Assembly: GCA_030523645.1 (NCBI GenBank)
Contig: JAUNIB010000002.1
Coordinates: forward strand, 248,001 to 312,000
Direction of reading: 5' to 3'
DNA from: Selenomonadaceae bacterium
GTDB lineage: Bacteria; Bacillota; Negativicutes; Selenomonadales; Selenomonadaceae
DNA length: 64,000 nucleotides
This document shows positions 27,789 to 35,590 of this stretch, one piece after another; the stretch's first letter is position 1, and the number at the start of each line of letters is the position of its first letter. The translations under genes and the position numbers were made by a program. The notes under the pieces are model-generated. The model did not search any database and had not been told where the DNA came from. It was given only the letters and a program-made list of their open reading frames with translations.

Positions 27789-28745
27789 TTACAGCTTTCT
27801 TGCCCGTCTCAGCTTTGCGCTGGCGGCTCGTGGATTTGCTTCTATTTCTTCCTTGCTGGGCGGCATCGCCTTCCCCAGCAGCTTTATCTCCGGTTTATGT
27901 CCGCAGGTACACACCGGAAGTGACGGCGGGCATATACAGCCCTTTGCCAAATCCCGCAGTGTCTCCTTGACGATTCTGTCCTCCAGCGAATGGAAGGTGA
28001 TGACGGCTATTTCACCGCCGGGCTTCAGAGCCTTCACGGCTGCCTCCACCGCTCCCCGCAGAATACCAAGCTCATCATTTACTGCAATGCGTACCGCTTG
28101 GAAAATTCGCTTGGCCGGATGGCCGTTCTGCTCCCGGCGCACCGCCTTGGGAATCGCCCGCTCAATTATATCCACCAGCTCCCCGGTGGTCTCGAAGGGC
28201 TTTTCCTTCCGCCGGGTCACGATGAATTCCGCTATACGCTTCCACCAACGCTCTTCGCCGTACTCCCGGAAAATCCGCCCTAGCTCATCCTCACTCCAGT
28301 GATTGAGGATAACTGCTGCCGAAAGCTCCTGCCGGGAATCCATTCTCATATCCAGAGCCGCATCCCGCATATAGGAGAAACCCCGCTCTGCAGTGTCCAG
28401 CTGATGACTGGAAACCCCCAAATCGAAGAGGACTCCGTCTACAGAATTTTCTTTCTCCAGCCCCTGTCCCTGCAGAATTGCCGGCAGGTGGGAGAAATTA
28501 TCGTGAACGAGGTCTATCCGGCAGGTCACGCCCTGCTCCTTCAGCTCGTTCAGGTGCTTCGTTGCCGCCTCGATGGCATTCGCATCCTGATCTATGCCGA
28601 TGAGGCGTCCCTGCGCCGACAGCCGGGCCGCCATCCGGCCGCTGTGTCCGGCACCGCCAAGGGTACAATCAATATATATTCCATCGGGATTTGTCACGAG
28701 AAGCTCTGCCGCCTCCGGCAGCACACTCACATGATGAAACTCCAT
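27789..28745 (-). CDS. rsmH: 16S rRNA m4C1402 N4-methyltransferase
   Basis: SAM-dependent methyltransferase that modifies cytidine 1402 of 16S rRNA in the ribosomal P site. Visible are HHVSVLPEAAELL, the SAM-binding DCTLGGAGHSGRMA, IGIDQDANAIEAA, GVLFDLGVSSHQLD, RGFSYMRDAALDMRMD, and FQAVRIAVNDELG with ITFHSLEDRIVKE near the end. It is 318 residues. It follows mraZ by 37 bp, the standard first step of the dcw cluster. Confidence 0.97.
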   Translation of the reverse strand: MEFHHVSVLPEAAELLVTNPDGIYIDCTLGGAGHSGRMAARLSAQGRLIGIDQDANAIEAATKHLNELKEQGVTCRIDLVHDNFSHLPAILQGQGLEKENSVDGVLFDLGVSSHQLDTAERGFSYMRDAALDMRMDSRQELSAAVILNHWSEDELGRIFREYGEERWWKRIAEFIVTRRKEKPFETTGELVDIIERAIPKAVRREQNGHPAKRIFQAVRIAVNDELGILRGAVEAAVKALKPGGEIAVITFHSLEDRIVKETLRDLAKGCICPPSLPVCTCGHKPEIKLLGKAMPPSKEEIEANPRAASAKLRRARKL

Positions 28746-28782
28746 CTTCCCGCTCCTTTGTCACTCCCGACTTCACACTCTG

Positions 28783-29214
28783 TCAAATGCCAAGCTCCGT
28801 CAGAGTCTCGGCAATCTCTGTCACAGACGGAGTCACAGCATCACTGTACTGCTCCCACTCAGTCTTGGACCATATTTCAACCCGGTTTGATACACCGATG
28901 AGGACAGCCTCCTTCTCCAGCTTCGCATAAGCCCGGAGATTGGCCGGTACCAGGAATCGTCCCTGCTTATCGCACTCCGTCTCCCGCGCTCCGGCGAAAA
29001 AGAAGCGGACGAAGGAACGAGCCTCAGGCTTTGACAGAGGCAGCTTTGCCAGCTTCTCGGAAAGCCGCTGCCACTCGTCAGGTCCATAGACGAAAAGGCA
29101 GTTGTCAAGGCCCTTCGTGATGACGAACGAATCTCCAAGCACGGCGCGGAAATCCGCCGGCAAACTGACGCGTCCCTTCGCGTCCATAGAATGGGAATAC
29201 TCCCCCATTAGCAT
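28783..29214 (-). CDS. mraZ: Transcriptional regulator MraZ
   Basis: A 143-residue protein with two SpoVT-AbrB-like swapped-hairpin domains, each with the DxKGR-type motif (SMDAKGRVSLPADFR and CDKQGRFLVPANLR). It binds DNA and represses its own dcw promoter in bacteria where this was tested. GGGGGTGA precedes the ATG at 29214. It is the first gene of the cluster, and its probable operator lies directly upstream (see 29241-29270). The sequence is full length with no odd features. Confidence 0.96.
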   Translation of the reverse strand: MLMGEYSHSMDAKGRVSLPADFRAVLGDSFVITKGLDNCLFVYGPDEWQRLSEKLAKLPLSKPEARSFVRFFFAGARETECDKQGRFLVPANLRAYAKLEKEAVLIGVSNRVEIWSKTEWEQYSDAVTPSVTEIAETLTELGI

Positions 29215-29240
29215 CGCTCGTCACCCCCTTTGGGGACAGT

Positions 29241-29270
29241 TTACCACAATTCACCACTTTATACCACTTT
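29241..29270 (-). promoter_or_regulatory. Probable MraZ operator: three GTGGT repeats, 10 bp apart
   Basis: Upstream of mraZ, the minus strand carries GTGGT at three positions (plus-strand ACCAC at 29243, 29253 and 29263), exactly one helical turn apart. The two outer boxes read AAAGTGGT, close to the AAAGTGG-type MraZ box reported in mollicutes; the innermost reads ATTGTGGT. A further GTGG occurs slightly farther upstream at about 29284. The arrangement fits autoregulation of the dcw transcript by an MraZ multimer contacting adjacent turns. The match is by eye. Confidence 0.75.
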
Positions 29271-29406
29271 TTTATATAAAAATTCCACTTATGACCGAAA
29301 GTCCTATATACTTTATGAAAAATCTCCTGCCTTTTCCCGAGATCCGCCGCTGCTTTCACTCCGGTCACGGGATTTTGAAAAATTATTAAAAATTTTCAAA
29401 AAACAT

Positions 29407-29435
29407 TTGACAACGAATTACCACTGTGGTAATAT
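29407..29435 (+). promoter_or_regulatory. Sigma-70 promoter of tRNA-Arg(ACG)
   Basis: A TTGACA hexamer at 29407-29412 and TAATAT at 29430-29435 are separated by exactly 17 bp. The tRNA starts 22 bp after the -10 element. This is a near-consensus housekeeping promoter on the plus strand. Confidence 0.85.
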
Positions 29436-29456
29436 ACTCCTTGTCGACAGCGACAC

Positions 29457-29534
29457 GGCCCGGTAGCTCAGTTGGATTAGAGCGTTTGGCTACGAACCAA
29501 AAGGTCGGGGGTTCGAGTCCCTCCCGGGTCACCA
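29457..29534 (+). tRNA. tRNA-Arg (anticodon ACG)
   Basis: Cloverleaf can be drawn completely: acceptor GGCCCGG/CCGGGTC, D arm with AGCTCAGTTGGATTAGAGC, anticodon stem TTTGG/CCAAA around the loop CTACGAA (anticodon ACG), TpsiC arm with GGTTCGAGTCC, discriminator A and an encoded CCA. A34 is expected to be edited to inosine, to read CGU/CGC/CGA. It has its own promoter and terminator. Confidence 0.97.
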
Positions 29535-29543
29535 TGACAATAA

Positions 29544-29574
29544 CCGGTAGATGTTTTCATCTACCGGATTTTTT
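29544..29574 (+). terminator. Terminator of tRNA-Arg(ACG)
   Basis: A perfect 10-bp stem CCGGTAGATG/CATCTACCGG with a TTTT loop is followed by ATTTTTTG, starting 10 nt after the tRNA 3' end. Confidence 0.92.
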
Positions 29575-29593
29575 GTATTCTAAATTATTTTCA

Positions 29594-29640
29594 CCCCTCC
29601 GGCCTCACTTCGCTCGGCCACCTCCCCTACAGGGGAGGCT
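29594..29640 (-). repeat. REP-like unit, copy related to 9225-9360
   Basis: Read on the minus strand, CCTCCCC-tgt-AGGGGAGG is followed by GGCC-GAGCGAAGTGAGGCC and GGAGGGGTG. The palindromic head and the trailing GGGGTG match the unit between uvrC and purD. It points away from the second copy at 29697-29748, with about 55 bp of unrelated sequence between them. Confidence 0.75.
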
Positions 29641-29696
29641 CTCATATTCCGAAAAGACAAAGATTGATGAGTCCACTATCATATAATCGACTCCAT

Positions 29697-29748
29697 AACC
29701 TTCCCCTCTGGGGAAGGTGGCAGCCGAAGGCTGCCGGATGAGGTTTCA
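29697..29748 (+). repeat. REP-like unit, second copy
   Basis: CCTTCCCCTCTGGGGAAGG head, then GGCAGCCGAAGGCTGCC hairpin and GGATGAGG. Same architecture as the two other loci: a short GC-rich palindrome, a second hairpin containing CGAAG, and a purine-rich tail. The rest of the 29575-29771 gap holds no recognisable gene. Confidence 0.75.
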
Positions 29749-29771
29749 AAGGTCCCACTGCAACCACGGGA

Positions 29772-29823
29772 TAAAAAATCAGGGCTGTCACTATGATGAA
29801 ACTTCATCACAGCGACAGCCCCA
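29772..29823 (-). terminator. Terminator after rubrerythrin
   Basis: Minus-strand stem GGGCTGTC-x-CT-x-TGATGA with its complement, then TGATTTTTTATC, begins about 20 nt after the rbr stop. Confidence 0.85.
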
Positions 29824-29842
29824 TTTTATTTACATTCTAATC

Positions 29843-30385
29843 TTAGTAGTTGGCTTCGCAGACCTCAAAGAAAGCCTGAGGATGAGCGCAAACCGGGCAA
29901 GCAGCCGGAGCCTTGGTGCCAACGACGATGTGACCGCAGTTGCGGCACTCCCAAACCTTGACCTCGCTCTTCTCGAACACAGCCTTGGTCTCTACATTCT
30001 TCAGAAGCGCACGATAGCGCTCCTCATGATGCTTCTCAATAGCTGCAACCATACGGAACTTTGCAGCCAAAGCCTTGAAGCCCTCAGCCTCAGCAGTCTT
30101 GGCAAAATTCTCGTACATATCAGTCCACTCGAAATTCTCACCGTCTGCAGCAGCAGCCAGATTGGCACTGGTATCGCCAATAAGCTCCAGTTCCTTTGCC
30201 CACATCTTGGCATGCTCTTTCTCATTGTCGGCAGTTTTCAGGAAAAGTCCGCTGATCTGCTCATAGCCTTCCTTCTTTGCAACAGAAGCAAAGTAAGTGT
30301 ACTTATTGCGTGCCTGAGATTCTCCGGCGAATGCTGCCTGAAGATTCTTCTCGGTCTCTGTACCTGCGTATTTGTTTGCCATCAT
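29843..30385 (-). CDS. rbr: Rubrerythrin
   Basis: Non-haem iron peroxidase that reduces hydrogen peroxide in anaerobes. The N-terminal ferritin-like four-helix domain shows the two ExxH di-iron motifs ([11 protein letters not shown] with later EKEH, and [11 protein letters not shown]). The C-terminal rubredoxin domain has CRNCGH and CPVCAHP to bind one iron. It is about 180 residues, the normal length. AGGAGG stands 5 nt before the ATG at 30385; another ATG at 30382 is equally possible. It has its own terminator and looks monocistronic. It is a sign of an anaerobic lifestyle. Confidence 0.97.
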   Translation of the reverse strand: MMANKYAGTETEKNLQAAFAGESQARNKYTYFASVAKKEGYEQISGLFLKTADNEKEHAKMWAKELELIGDTSANLAAAADGENFEWTDMYENFAKTAEAEGFKALAAKFRMVAAIEKHHEERYRALLKNVETKAVFEKSEVKVWECRNCGHIVVGTKAPAACPVCAHPQAFFEVCEANY

Positions 30386-30539
30386 CAATACCTCCTAAAC
30401 AGTAACACAAATTATTTTAATATGCGATATTATATAACATCCTTCCCTTCATTTCAAGTGCAGGGGGTAGTTCCTATTTCTTCTCAGCTCATGCGGCAGG
30501 CAGGAAACCTTTTCATCAGGAACCCACAGTAACCGCCGC

Positions 30540-31523
30540 TCAGAAAATGCCCAGAAAATGCTGAACAACCAGAGAAACTACAGCCACGCCAAACCAGCAG
30601 CACAGGCCAAGGAAGATAGGCCTCAGGCCATTCTTCAGCAGCGCCGCAAGATTAGTATTCAGACCGATAGCTGCCATAGCCCATATAATACAGAATTTTC
30701 CAAAGGCCCCCAATCCCTTGGACAGCTCCGCAGGCAGCACACCGGTGGTATTGACGACAGAGGCCACCACAAACCAGAGGATGAAAAACGGGAAGATACT
30801 CTTCAGATTGAAATCCCCACCCTCTGCCTTTTTCTTTTTCGCCGTGATTACCGCAAAGGCAAGACAGATGGGTACAATCATGAGTGCTCTGGTCAGCTTG
30901 ACAATGGTAGCATAGGCCCCTGCCTCCTGGCTGTAGGAATAGCCGGCCGCCACTACAGAAGAAGTATCATTTATAGCCGTACCCGCCCACATACCGAATC
31001 CGAAGTCGCTCATGTTCATGTAGTGACCCAGCGGCGGGAAGATGAATACCGCCAGCACATTGAAAAGGAAAATGGTCGAGATAGAAAAGACTATATCCTT
31101 GTCCTTAGCCCCGATTACCGGTGCTACCGCCGCAATAGCCGAACCGCCGCAGATTGCCGTGCCGGCACCGATCAAGGTGGTCGTATCCTCCGGCAGCTTC
31201 AGCAACCTGCCGACACCCCAGGCAATGCCAAAGGCTGCCAGCAGCGTAAATATCATCACATACAGGGACTGAGATCCGACATTCAGTACATGAAAGAGAT
31301 TCATCTCAAAACCAAGCAGAATAATGGAATACTGGAGAACCTTCTTGCCGGTGAAGGCGATACCCGGATTAAAGGATTCCGGCCGAGGAAACATAGCCAC
31401 CAGTATACCCAGCAGGATTCCGAACACCGGCCCTCCCATAATGGGATACATTTTACCGAGAAAATAGGCCGGTATAGCCAGTGCCAATGCAAATAAAGTG
31501 CCTTTTATGTGTTCCTTTTTCAT
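30540..31523 (-). CDS. YeiH family (UPF0324) putative sulfate/anion exporter
   Basis: A polytopic membrane protein of about 327 residues in the YeiH/UPF0324 family, proposed to export sulfate or related anions. About nine to ten hydrophobic helices can be followed. The family motifs GAGTAICGGSAIAAVAPVIGA and WAGTAINDTSSVVAAGYSYS are intact. The start I prefer is the ATG at 31523, preceded by AAGGAAAGG; the frame also opens at 31550. No LysR regulator is next to it, although such regulators often accompany the family. The transported substrate is not proven from sequence. Confidence 0.9.
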   Translation of the reverse strand: MKKEHIKGTLFALALAIPAYFLGKMYPIMGGPVFGILLGILVAMFPRPESFNPGIAFTGKKVLQYSIILLGFEMNLFHVLNVGSQSLYVMIFTLLAAFGIAWGVGRLLKLPEDTTTLIGAGTAICGGSAIAAVAPVIGAKDKDIVFSISTIFLFNVLAVFIFPPLGHYMNMSDFGFGMWAGTAINDTSSVVAAGYSYSQEAGAYATIVKLTRALMIVPICLAFAVITAKKKKAEGGDFNLKSIFPFFILWFVVASVVNTTGVLPAELSKGLGAFGKFCIIWAMAAIGLNTNLAALLKNGLRPIFLGLCCWFGVAVVSLVVQHFLGIF

Positions 31524-31709
31524 TTCTTTCCTTTCCTTTTCGTTAGACATTTTCCGTCAGCGAAATTGTATAATTCTGCGGCTGACGATGATATTATAAC
31601 AAATTTTATGCATTATGTTCAGATTTTCCTGACGAACACATCATATATCTTGTCCGCTATTCAAAATTTAAATATTTTTAGAAAACGAAGTCAATCGTAC
31701 TTCATTTTA

Positions 31710-31739
31710 TTGCCTCACCGCAATTTTTTGATGTATAAT
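31710..31739 (+). promoter_or_regulatory. Candidate promoter of the DUF1846 gene
   Basis: TTGCCT at 31710-31715 and TATAAT at 31734-31739 with an 18-bp spacer, about 60 bp upstream of the start codon at 31802. The -10 is perfect and the -35 is partial. The remainder of the divergent gap (31551-31709) is AT-rich without other visible signals. Confidence 0.6.
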
Positions 31740-31801
31740 AATAGAGTTGTGTTTTTTCACAAAGGTTTATTGACTTTACAGATAGAAAGTGATGGGAAAG
31801 T

Positions 31802-33271
31802 ATGAAAATCGGCTTCGACAATCACAAATATTTAACAATGCAGTCTCAGCACATTAAAGAGCGAATTTCCAAATTCGGCGATAAGCTGTATCTGGAATTC
31901 GGCGGCAAGCTGCTGGATGATTACCACGCCTCCAGAGTACTGCCGGGCTTTGCTCCGGATTCCAAGCTGCAAATGCTTCTGCAGCTGGCAGACCAGGCCG
32001 AGATGATTATTTCCATCAACGCCGATGATGTTGAGAAGAATAAAGTCCGTCATGATTTGGGCATCACTTACGATTTGGATGTTCTCCGTCTCATCGGCGT
32101 ATACCGGGAAAAGGGCTTGACCGTTTCCAGCGTAGTCATTACCCAGTACAAGGGGCAGAAATCCATCGCCGCCTTCCGCAGCAAGCTGGAAGCTGTAGGC
32201 GTGAAGGTCTACCTCCACTATCCCATCGCCGGCTACCCCGCCAATGTGGATTTCATCGTCAGCGAAGAAGGCTACGGCCGCAACGAATATGTGGAGACAA
32301 CTCAGCCACTGGTAATCGTTACCGCTCCCGGCCCCGGCAGCGGTAAGATGGCCACCTGCCTCTCCCAGCTCTATCACGAAAACAAGCGCGGCGTAAAGGC
32401 CGGCTATGCCAAGTTCGAGACCTTCCCCATCTGGAATCTGCCCCTGAAGCATCCTGTCAACATGGCCTACGAGGCTGCTACGGCAGACCTGCAGGATGTG
32501 AATATGATAGACCCCTTCCATCTGGAAGCATACGGCGAGACCACCGTCAACTACAACCGTGATATAGAGATTTTCCCTGTACTGGAAGCAATCTTCGAAG
32601 GCATTTACGGTTATTGCCCCTATAAGTCTCCTACCGACATGGGCGTCAATATGGCCGGCAACTGCATCTGTGACGATGAAGTCTGTCAGGAAGCATCACG
32701 GCAGGAAATCATCCGCCGCTATTTCCAGAGTGCCACGAGAGTAGCTCTCGATGAAGCCGACAGTCAGGAGGTCTATACACAGGAGCTGCTGATGAAGCAG
32801 GCAAAGGTCGTCCCCGCTGACCGCAAGGTAGTCGGCACTGCCCGCTCACTGAGGGAGCAGACCGCCAGTGAAGCTGCCTCCATGGAACTGACGGACGGCC
32901 GGATAATAACCGGAAAGACCAAGAGCCTCCTCGGCCCCTGCTCCTCTGTGCTGCTGAATGCCGTTAAAGTGCTGGGCGGCATCAACGATGCCATCGACCT
33001 CATTTCCCCCACTTACATCGAGCCGATTCAGGTACTGAAAACAAAATATCTTGGCAGTAAAAACCCACGACTCCATACGGACGAAGTGCTTATTGCCCTG
33101 TCCATGTGCGCCGTAACCGACCCCAACGCAGCTAAGGCACTGGCTCAGCTGCCCAAGCTCAAAGGCTGCCAGCTCCATGTAACAGCCATGCTGTCAAATG
33201 CTGACCTCAATGTATGCAAGAGACTGGGCATCGAGCTGACCAACGACAACGCCGTGACACTGGATTATTAA
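31802..33271 (+). CDS. DUF1846 (UPF0371) family protein
   Basis: A conserved cytoplasmic protein of 489 residues in the DUF1846 family. A crystal structure from the family is known but I am aware of no settled function. Diagnostic stretches include the N-terminal IGFDNHKYLTMQSQHI, ISINADDVEKNKVRHDLGITYD, the phosphate-loop-like TAPGPGSGKMATCLSQLYH, and YNRDIEIFPVL with SPTDMGVNMAGNCI. The start codon lies after AAGTGATGGGAAAGT. It is transcribed on its own from the plus strand, between a divergent exporter gene and its terminator. Confidence 0.93.
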   Translation: MKIGFDNHKYLTMQSQHIKERISKFGDKLYLEFGGKLLDDYHASRVLPGFAPDSKLQMLLQLADQAEMIISINADDVEKNKVRHDLGITYDLDVLRLIGVYREKGLTVSSVVITQYKGQKSIAAFRSKLEAVGVKVYLHYPIAGYPANVDFIVSEEGYGRNEYVETTQPLVIVTAPGPGSGKMATCLSQLYHENKRGVKAGYAKFETFPIWNLPLKHPVNMAYEAATADLQDVNMIDPFHLEAYGETTVNYNRDIEIFPVLEAIFEGIYGYCPYKSPTDMGVNMAGNCICDDEVCQEASRQEIIRRYFQSATRVALDEADSQEVYTQELLMKQAKVVPADRKVVGTARSLREQTASEAASMELTDGRIITGKTKSLLGPCSSVLLNAVKVLGGINDAIDLISPTYIEPIQVLKTKYLGSKNPRLHTDEVLIALSMCAVTDPNAAKALAQLPKLKGCQLHVTAMLSNADLNVCKRLGIELTNDNAVTLDY

Positions 33272-33289
33272 TATTTGCCCACGATAAAA

Positions 33290-33321
33290 GGCCTCCGATT
33301 TCTCGGAGGCCTTGTTTTCTT
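33290..33321 (+). terminator. Terminator of the DUF1846 gene
   Basis: GGCCTCCGA/TCGGAGGCC stem with a four-base loop, then TTGTTTTCTTT, 19 nt after the stop codon. Confidence 0.92.
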
Positions 33322-33354
33322 TATACAGAAAGGGTAGCGGATTAACCGTTCCCT

Positions 33355-33780
33355 TTATTTATGTTCTGCATCGTCGTAATCATTCGGCTTTGGATATGCT
33401 CTTCCAAGAGTTTTTTCAGCGATATCTCCTACGACACTGGAAATAAAATCCAGCTTGCTCTCCAGGCGTCTCATCCATTCCTCGTGCTCCTGCATTTTTT
33501 CATACAAAGCGAGTTGGTTGGCTTTGAGCTCGGTAATACAATCCATAGTTTCAGGAGCAAGTTTATCTAAGACAACATCTAGGTTGTCCGTCCCAATTGT
33601 CATCTGTAGGCGAGAAGATACAAGACCGATAGAAATATTTTTATCCTTTATTGCATCTTTGCTGCGAGGAGCCGGTCGTGTGGGCTGCTGGGGCTCCGGC
33701 TGTTTAGGCGGCTGCGGCTGCTGAGGTTCCTTTACATCTTCTGCCTCTTTGCTACCACCAAAGAAATCAAATATCGCCAT
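33355..33780 (-). CDS. Hypothetical protein with Pro/Gln-rich linker and coiled coil
   Basis: I do not recognise this 141-residue protein. It begins MAIFDFFGGSKEAED, then has a Pro/Gln-rich linker (PQQPQPPKQPEPQQP), a polar middle and a probable coiled coil (ELKANQLALYEKMQEHEEWMRRLESKLDFI). No signal peptide or membrane helix is evident. An AAAGG site precedes the ATG at 33780. It lies in an AT-rich accessory patch with the DUF2442 gene and a broken DUF4160 gene. No function is proposed. Confidence 0.7.
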   Translation of the reverse strand: MAIFDFFGGSKEAEDVKEPQQPQPPKQPEPQQPTRPAPRSKDAIKDKNISIGLVSSRLQMTIGTDNLDVVLDKLAPETMDCITELKANQLALYEKMQEHEEWMRRLESKLDFISSVVGDIAEKTLGRAYPKPNDYDDAEHK

Positions 33781-33929
33781 AATCAATTGTCCTTTCTTTT
33801 GATAGAGTGACTATTTACTTTTATTACATTCTATCATCATTGTATTTTCCGGAATTCGGAATATTTGCGTAATATCATATCAACGCAAATTGCTTAATTC
33901 CAAGTGTAATTATCTTATAACCCTGTGTA

Positions 33930-34166
33930 TCATGTATAGCTAAGCTCGTATAATTCATCAGGGCAAATATCCTGCCCATCCGGCCAGATTACAGTATATC
34001 CATCAGTGGAAACGGATTTGAAATAAGCCAAATCCCTCAGACGTCCATACCACTCGCCTTTTATATAAGGCTTGACATCAAACTTTTTCTCTTCACCATT
34101 ATCAAATTTCACATCGATAATATAGTCATCCTTCGGAACTACGGCGATAGATGTCGGTCTAAGCAT
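33930..34166 (-). CDS. DUF2442 domain protein (partner of DUF4160)
   Basis: A 78-residue protein that fits the DUF2442 family: VVPKDDYIIDVKFDNGEEKKFDVKPYI, FKSVSTDGYTVIWPDGQDICPDELYELS. These small proteins are usually encoded with a DUF4160 protein and the pair is suspected, without proof that I know of, to be a toxin-antitoxin-like unit. AAGGAGGTATTTGTT precedes the ATG. Its upstream partner (34180-34453) is broken here, 14 bp away. Confidence 0.88.
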   Translation of the reverse strand: MLRPTSIAVVPKDDYIIDVKFDNGEEKKFDVKPYIKGEWYGRLRDLAYFKSVSTDGYTVIWPDGQDICPDELYELSYT

Positions 34167-34179
34167 AACAAATACCTCC

Positions 34180-34453
34180 TTATCTCAAAGGGTCAATCTT
34201 GAAGTAGCCATCGCCATCTGAAAGCATTCTCCAATTGGCAGCCAATTCATCTTCATGAATTGCCATCCATCCTTCGAGCATTTTCAGCTGCTTTGTGGGG
34301 AAATCGCCCTCCAATATTTCGCCATCGAGCGCTATTACGATTTCATATTCTCCGTACAGAGCATGAATATGCGCTTTATGATGTTTCCCTCCGCGCTCAC
34401 TCTACATCCTCACTATAATACCAAAAAACATTGACAATGCTGGCATAGGTCAT
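34180..34453 (-). pseudogene. Broken DUF4160 gene
   Basis: The downstream half reads cleanly as DUF4160: GGKHHKAHIHALYGEYEIVI, ALDGEILEGDFPTKQL, MAIHEDELAANWRMLSDG and a normal stop overlapping the next ribosome site. Upstream, TGGAGGTA precedes an ATG at 34453 coding MTYASIVNVF. Two lesions separate them. One T too many in a run of six shifts the frame. A TAG then stands where a Tyr codon is expected between GIIVRM and SERGG. One lesion could be a sequencing error, two are unlikely to be. The frame as it stands would give only about 18 residues. Confidence 0.8.
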
Positions 34454-35188
34454 TACCTCCAAAGTCTTTTGTTTATTATACCACAAGAGCTCCGCAATGG
34501 CTCTTTTTGTTTTCCGGACTCATCCTTCCGGCAGGTCGTGACCTTCACTATCCTGAACTCCCAGCTAAAGGAATTCTACGACGGGGCATCAGTTACGAAG
34601 AAATTCAACCTCAATAGCTACATAGAGCTGATAGTTGTCTGCCTAGTCATGTACGTCCTGATAAAGCAGATACCGCATGTCAACAGGGACAGTTCTTTTC
34701 GACACACTTTTTTCGTCTTTTTTTGCTATTCCATAACTTTGCGCCATCACCTAAAATTTTCCAAAATTTCTTCCTTCAGTATTTCAAAGTATTGCATAGA
34801 GAGCATATCGTCAATGAGAGGAGCAAATCGGCTGCAAGCGCCGCCGCGCGGCAGTGAAGCTGTTATCTGCCCTAGAAGATATCGGCTTCGCTGCTTCACC
34901 GCTGCGGCGCAAACGAAGAAAAGCTCTTCTCCCCGGTGGGTGCTGATGTATCGGAGGACAGTCAGCAGCTAGGGATGCTAAGTGTCTATACCCCGACACA
35001 AAAGCACCCATCGGGAGTGAATGGAAATCCAAAGCGAAAACGCCAAGCACGGTATAACTGTGTTCCTGCTGCATTGCTCGTATGTCTATGCAAAGACCTC
35101 TCATGTGCAAAACCGAGGCTCCGCATTTTATTCCGTCAAAAGTCAATACGCTGATTTTTCCTAAAATGCAATAATGGTATCCCTAAAG
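34454..35188. other. Gene-poor, degraded stretch
   Basis: No convincing gene. At 34484-34515 a short hairpin (AGAGC/GCTCT) followed by TTTTTGTTTT may be a terminator, or part of the promoter region of the broken DUF4160 gene, whose minus strand has TATAAT at about 34475-34480. Near 34680, ACAGGGACAGTTCTTTTCGACACAC resembles tip sequences of small transposon-derived repeats in Firmicutes. Frames at 34469-34972 (+) and 34811-35146 (-) overlap and lack protein-like composition or a ribosome site. The 35231-35389 stretch also shows nothing recognisable. Confidence 0.5.
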
Positions 35189-35230
35189 ACAGGCCTGGGA
35201 CTCACGATGTGAGTCCTAGGCCTGTTTTCT
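35189..35230 (+). terminator. Strong isolated hairpin terminator
   Basis: ACAGGCCT-g-GGACTCAC and GTGAGTCC-t-AGGCCTGT form a stem of about 16 bp with a 3-nt loop, followed by TTTTCT. No intact gene precedes it on the plus strand, so it may be a leftover of a lost gene or belong to an unrecognised small RNA. Confidence 0.7.
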
Positions 35231-35389
35231 ATGGCGTTTTTGAACCGATTTAATCCACCACCGCCTGACGGCGATCCTCCGCCCTTGAAAGAGGCGGACT
35301 AAAACCTAGTAATACAACATATTGCAAGGACAGAAGCAGCATTTATTTATTCCGGCATTATGTTAAGTGGTTGAATAAGTTCTTTTTTA

Positions 35390-35424
35390 TAAAAGCCCCC
35401 CGACTCTGACGAATCGGGGGGCTT
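35390..35424 (-). terminator. Terminator of tRNA-Arg(CCT)
   Basis: Minus-strand GCCCCCCGA/TCGGGGGGC stem with a 10-nt loop, then TTTTATAAAAAAG, 8 nt after the tRNA 3' end. Confidence 0.9.
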
Positions 35425-35432
35425 GATTTTAC

Positions 35433-35509
35433 TGGTGCGATTGGGCGGAGTCGAACCGTCGACCCTCTGCTTAGGAGGCAGATGCTCTATCCATCTGAGC
35501 TACAACCGC
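35433..35509 (-). tRNA. tRNA-Arg (anticodon CCT)
   Basis: Minus-strand cloverleaf: acceptor GCGGTTG/CAATCGC (one G-U), D arm TAGCTCAGATGGATAGAGC, anticodon stem TCTGC/GCAGA with loop CTCCTAA (anticodon CCT, reads AGG), TpsiC arm CGGTTCGACTCCG, discriminator A and encoded CCA. It sits between a terminator and cheV. Confidence 0.96.
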
Positions 35510-35550
35510 ATATTATATTGTCTGACGGGATTTCCCGTCTCACAGAAGAC

Positions 35551-35576
35551 GCCGCTCCCTCTTGGGAGCGGTGTTT
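35551..35576 (-). terminator. Probable terminator after cheV
   Basis: Nine-base-pair stem (CCGCTCCC-type arms, four-base loop) 15 bp after the cheV stop. The minus-strand T tract is poor, so it may only attenuate and allow read-through into the tRNA. Confidence 0.55.
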
Positions 35577-35590
35577 CTTTATCAGCTAGA

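Noticed and set aside
34811..35146. A 111-residue minus-strand frame
   Set aside because: Overlaps plus-strand frames of similar length; no ribosome site and no recognisable domain. Left as uncertain sequence in the degraded patch.
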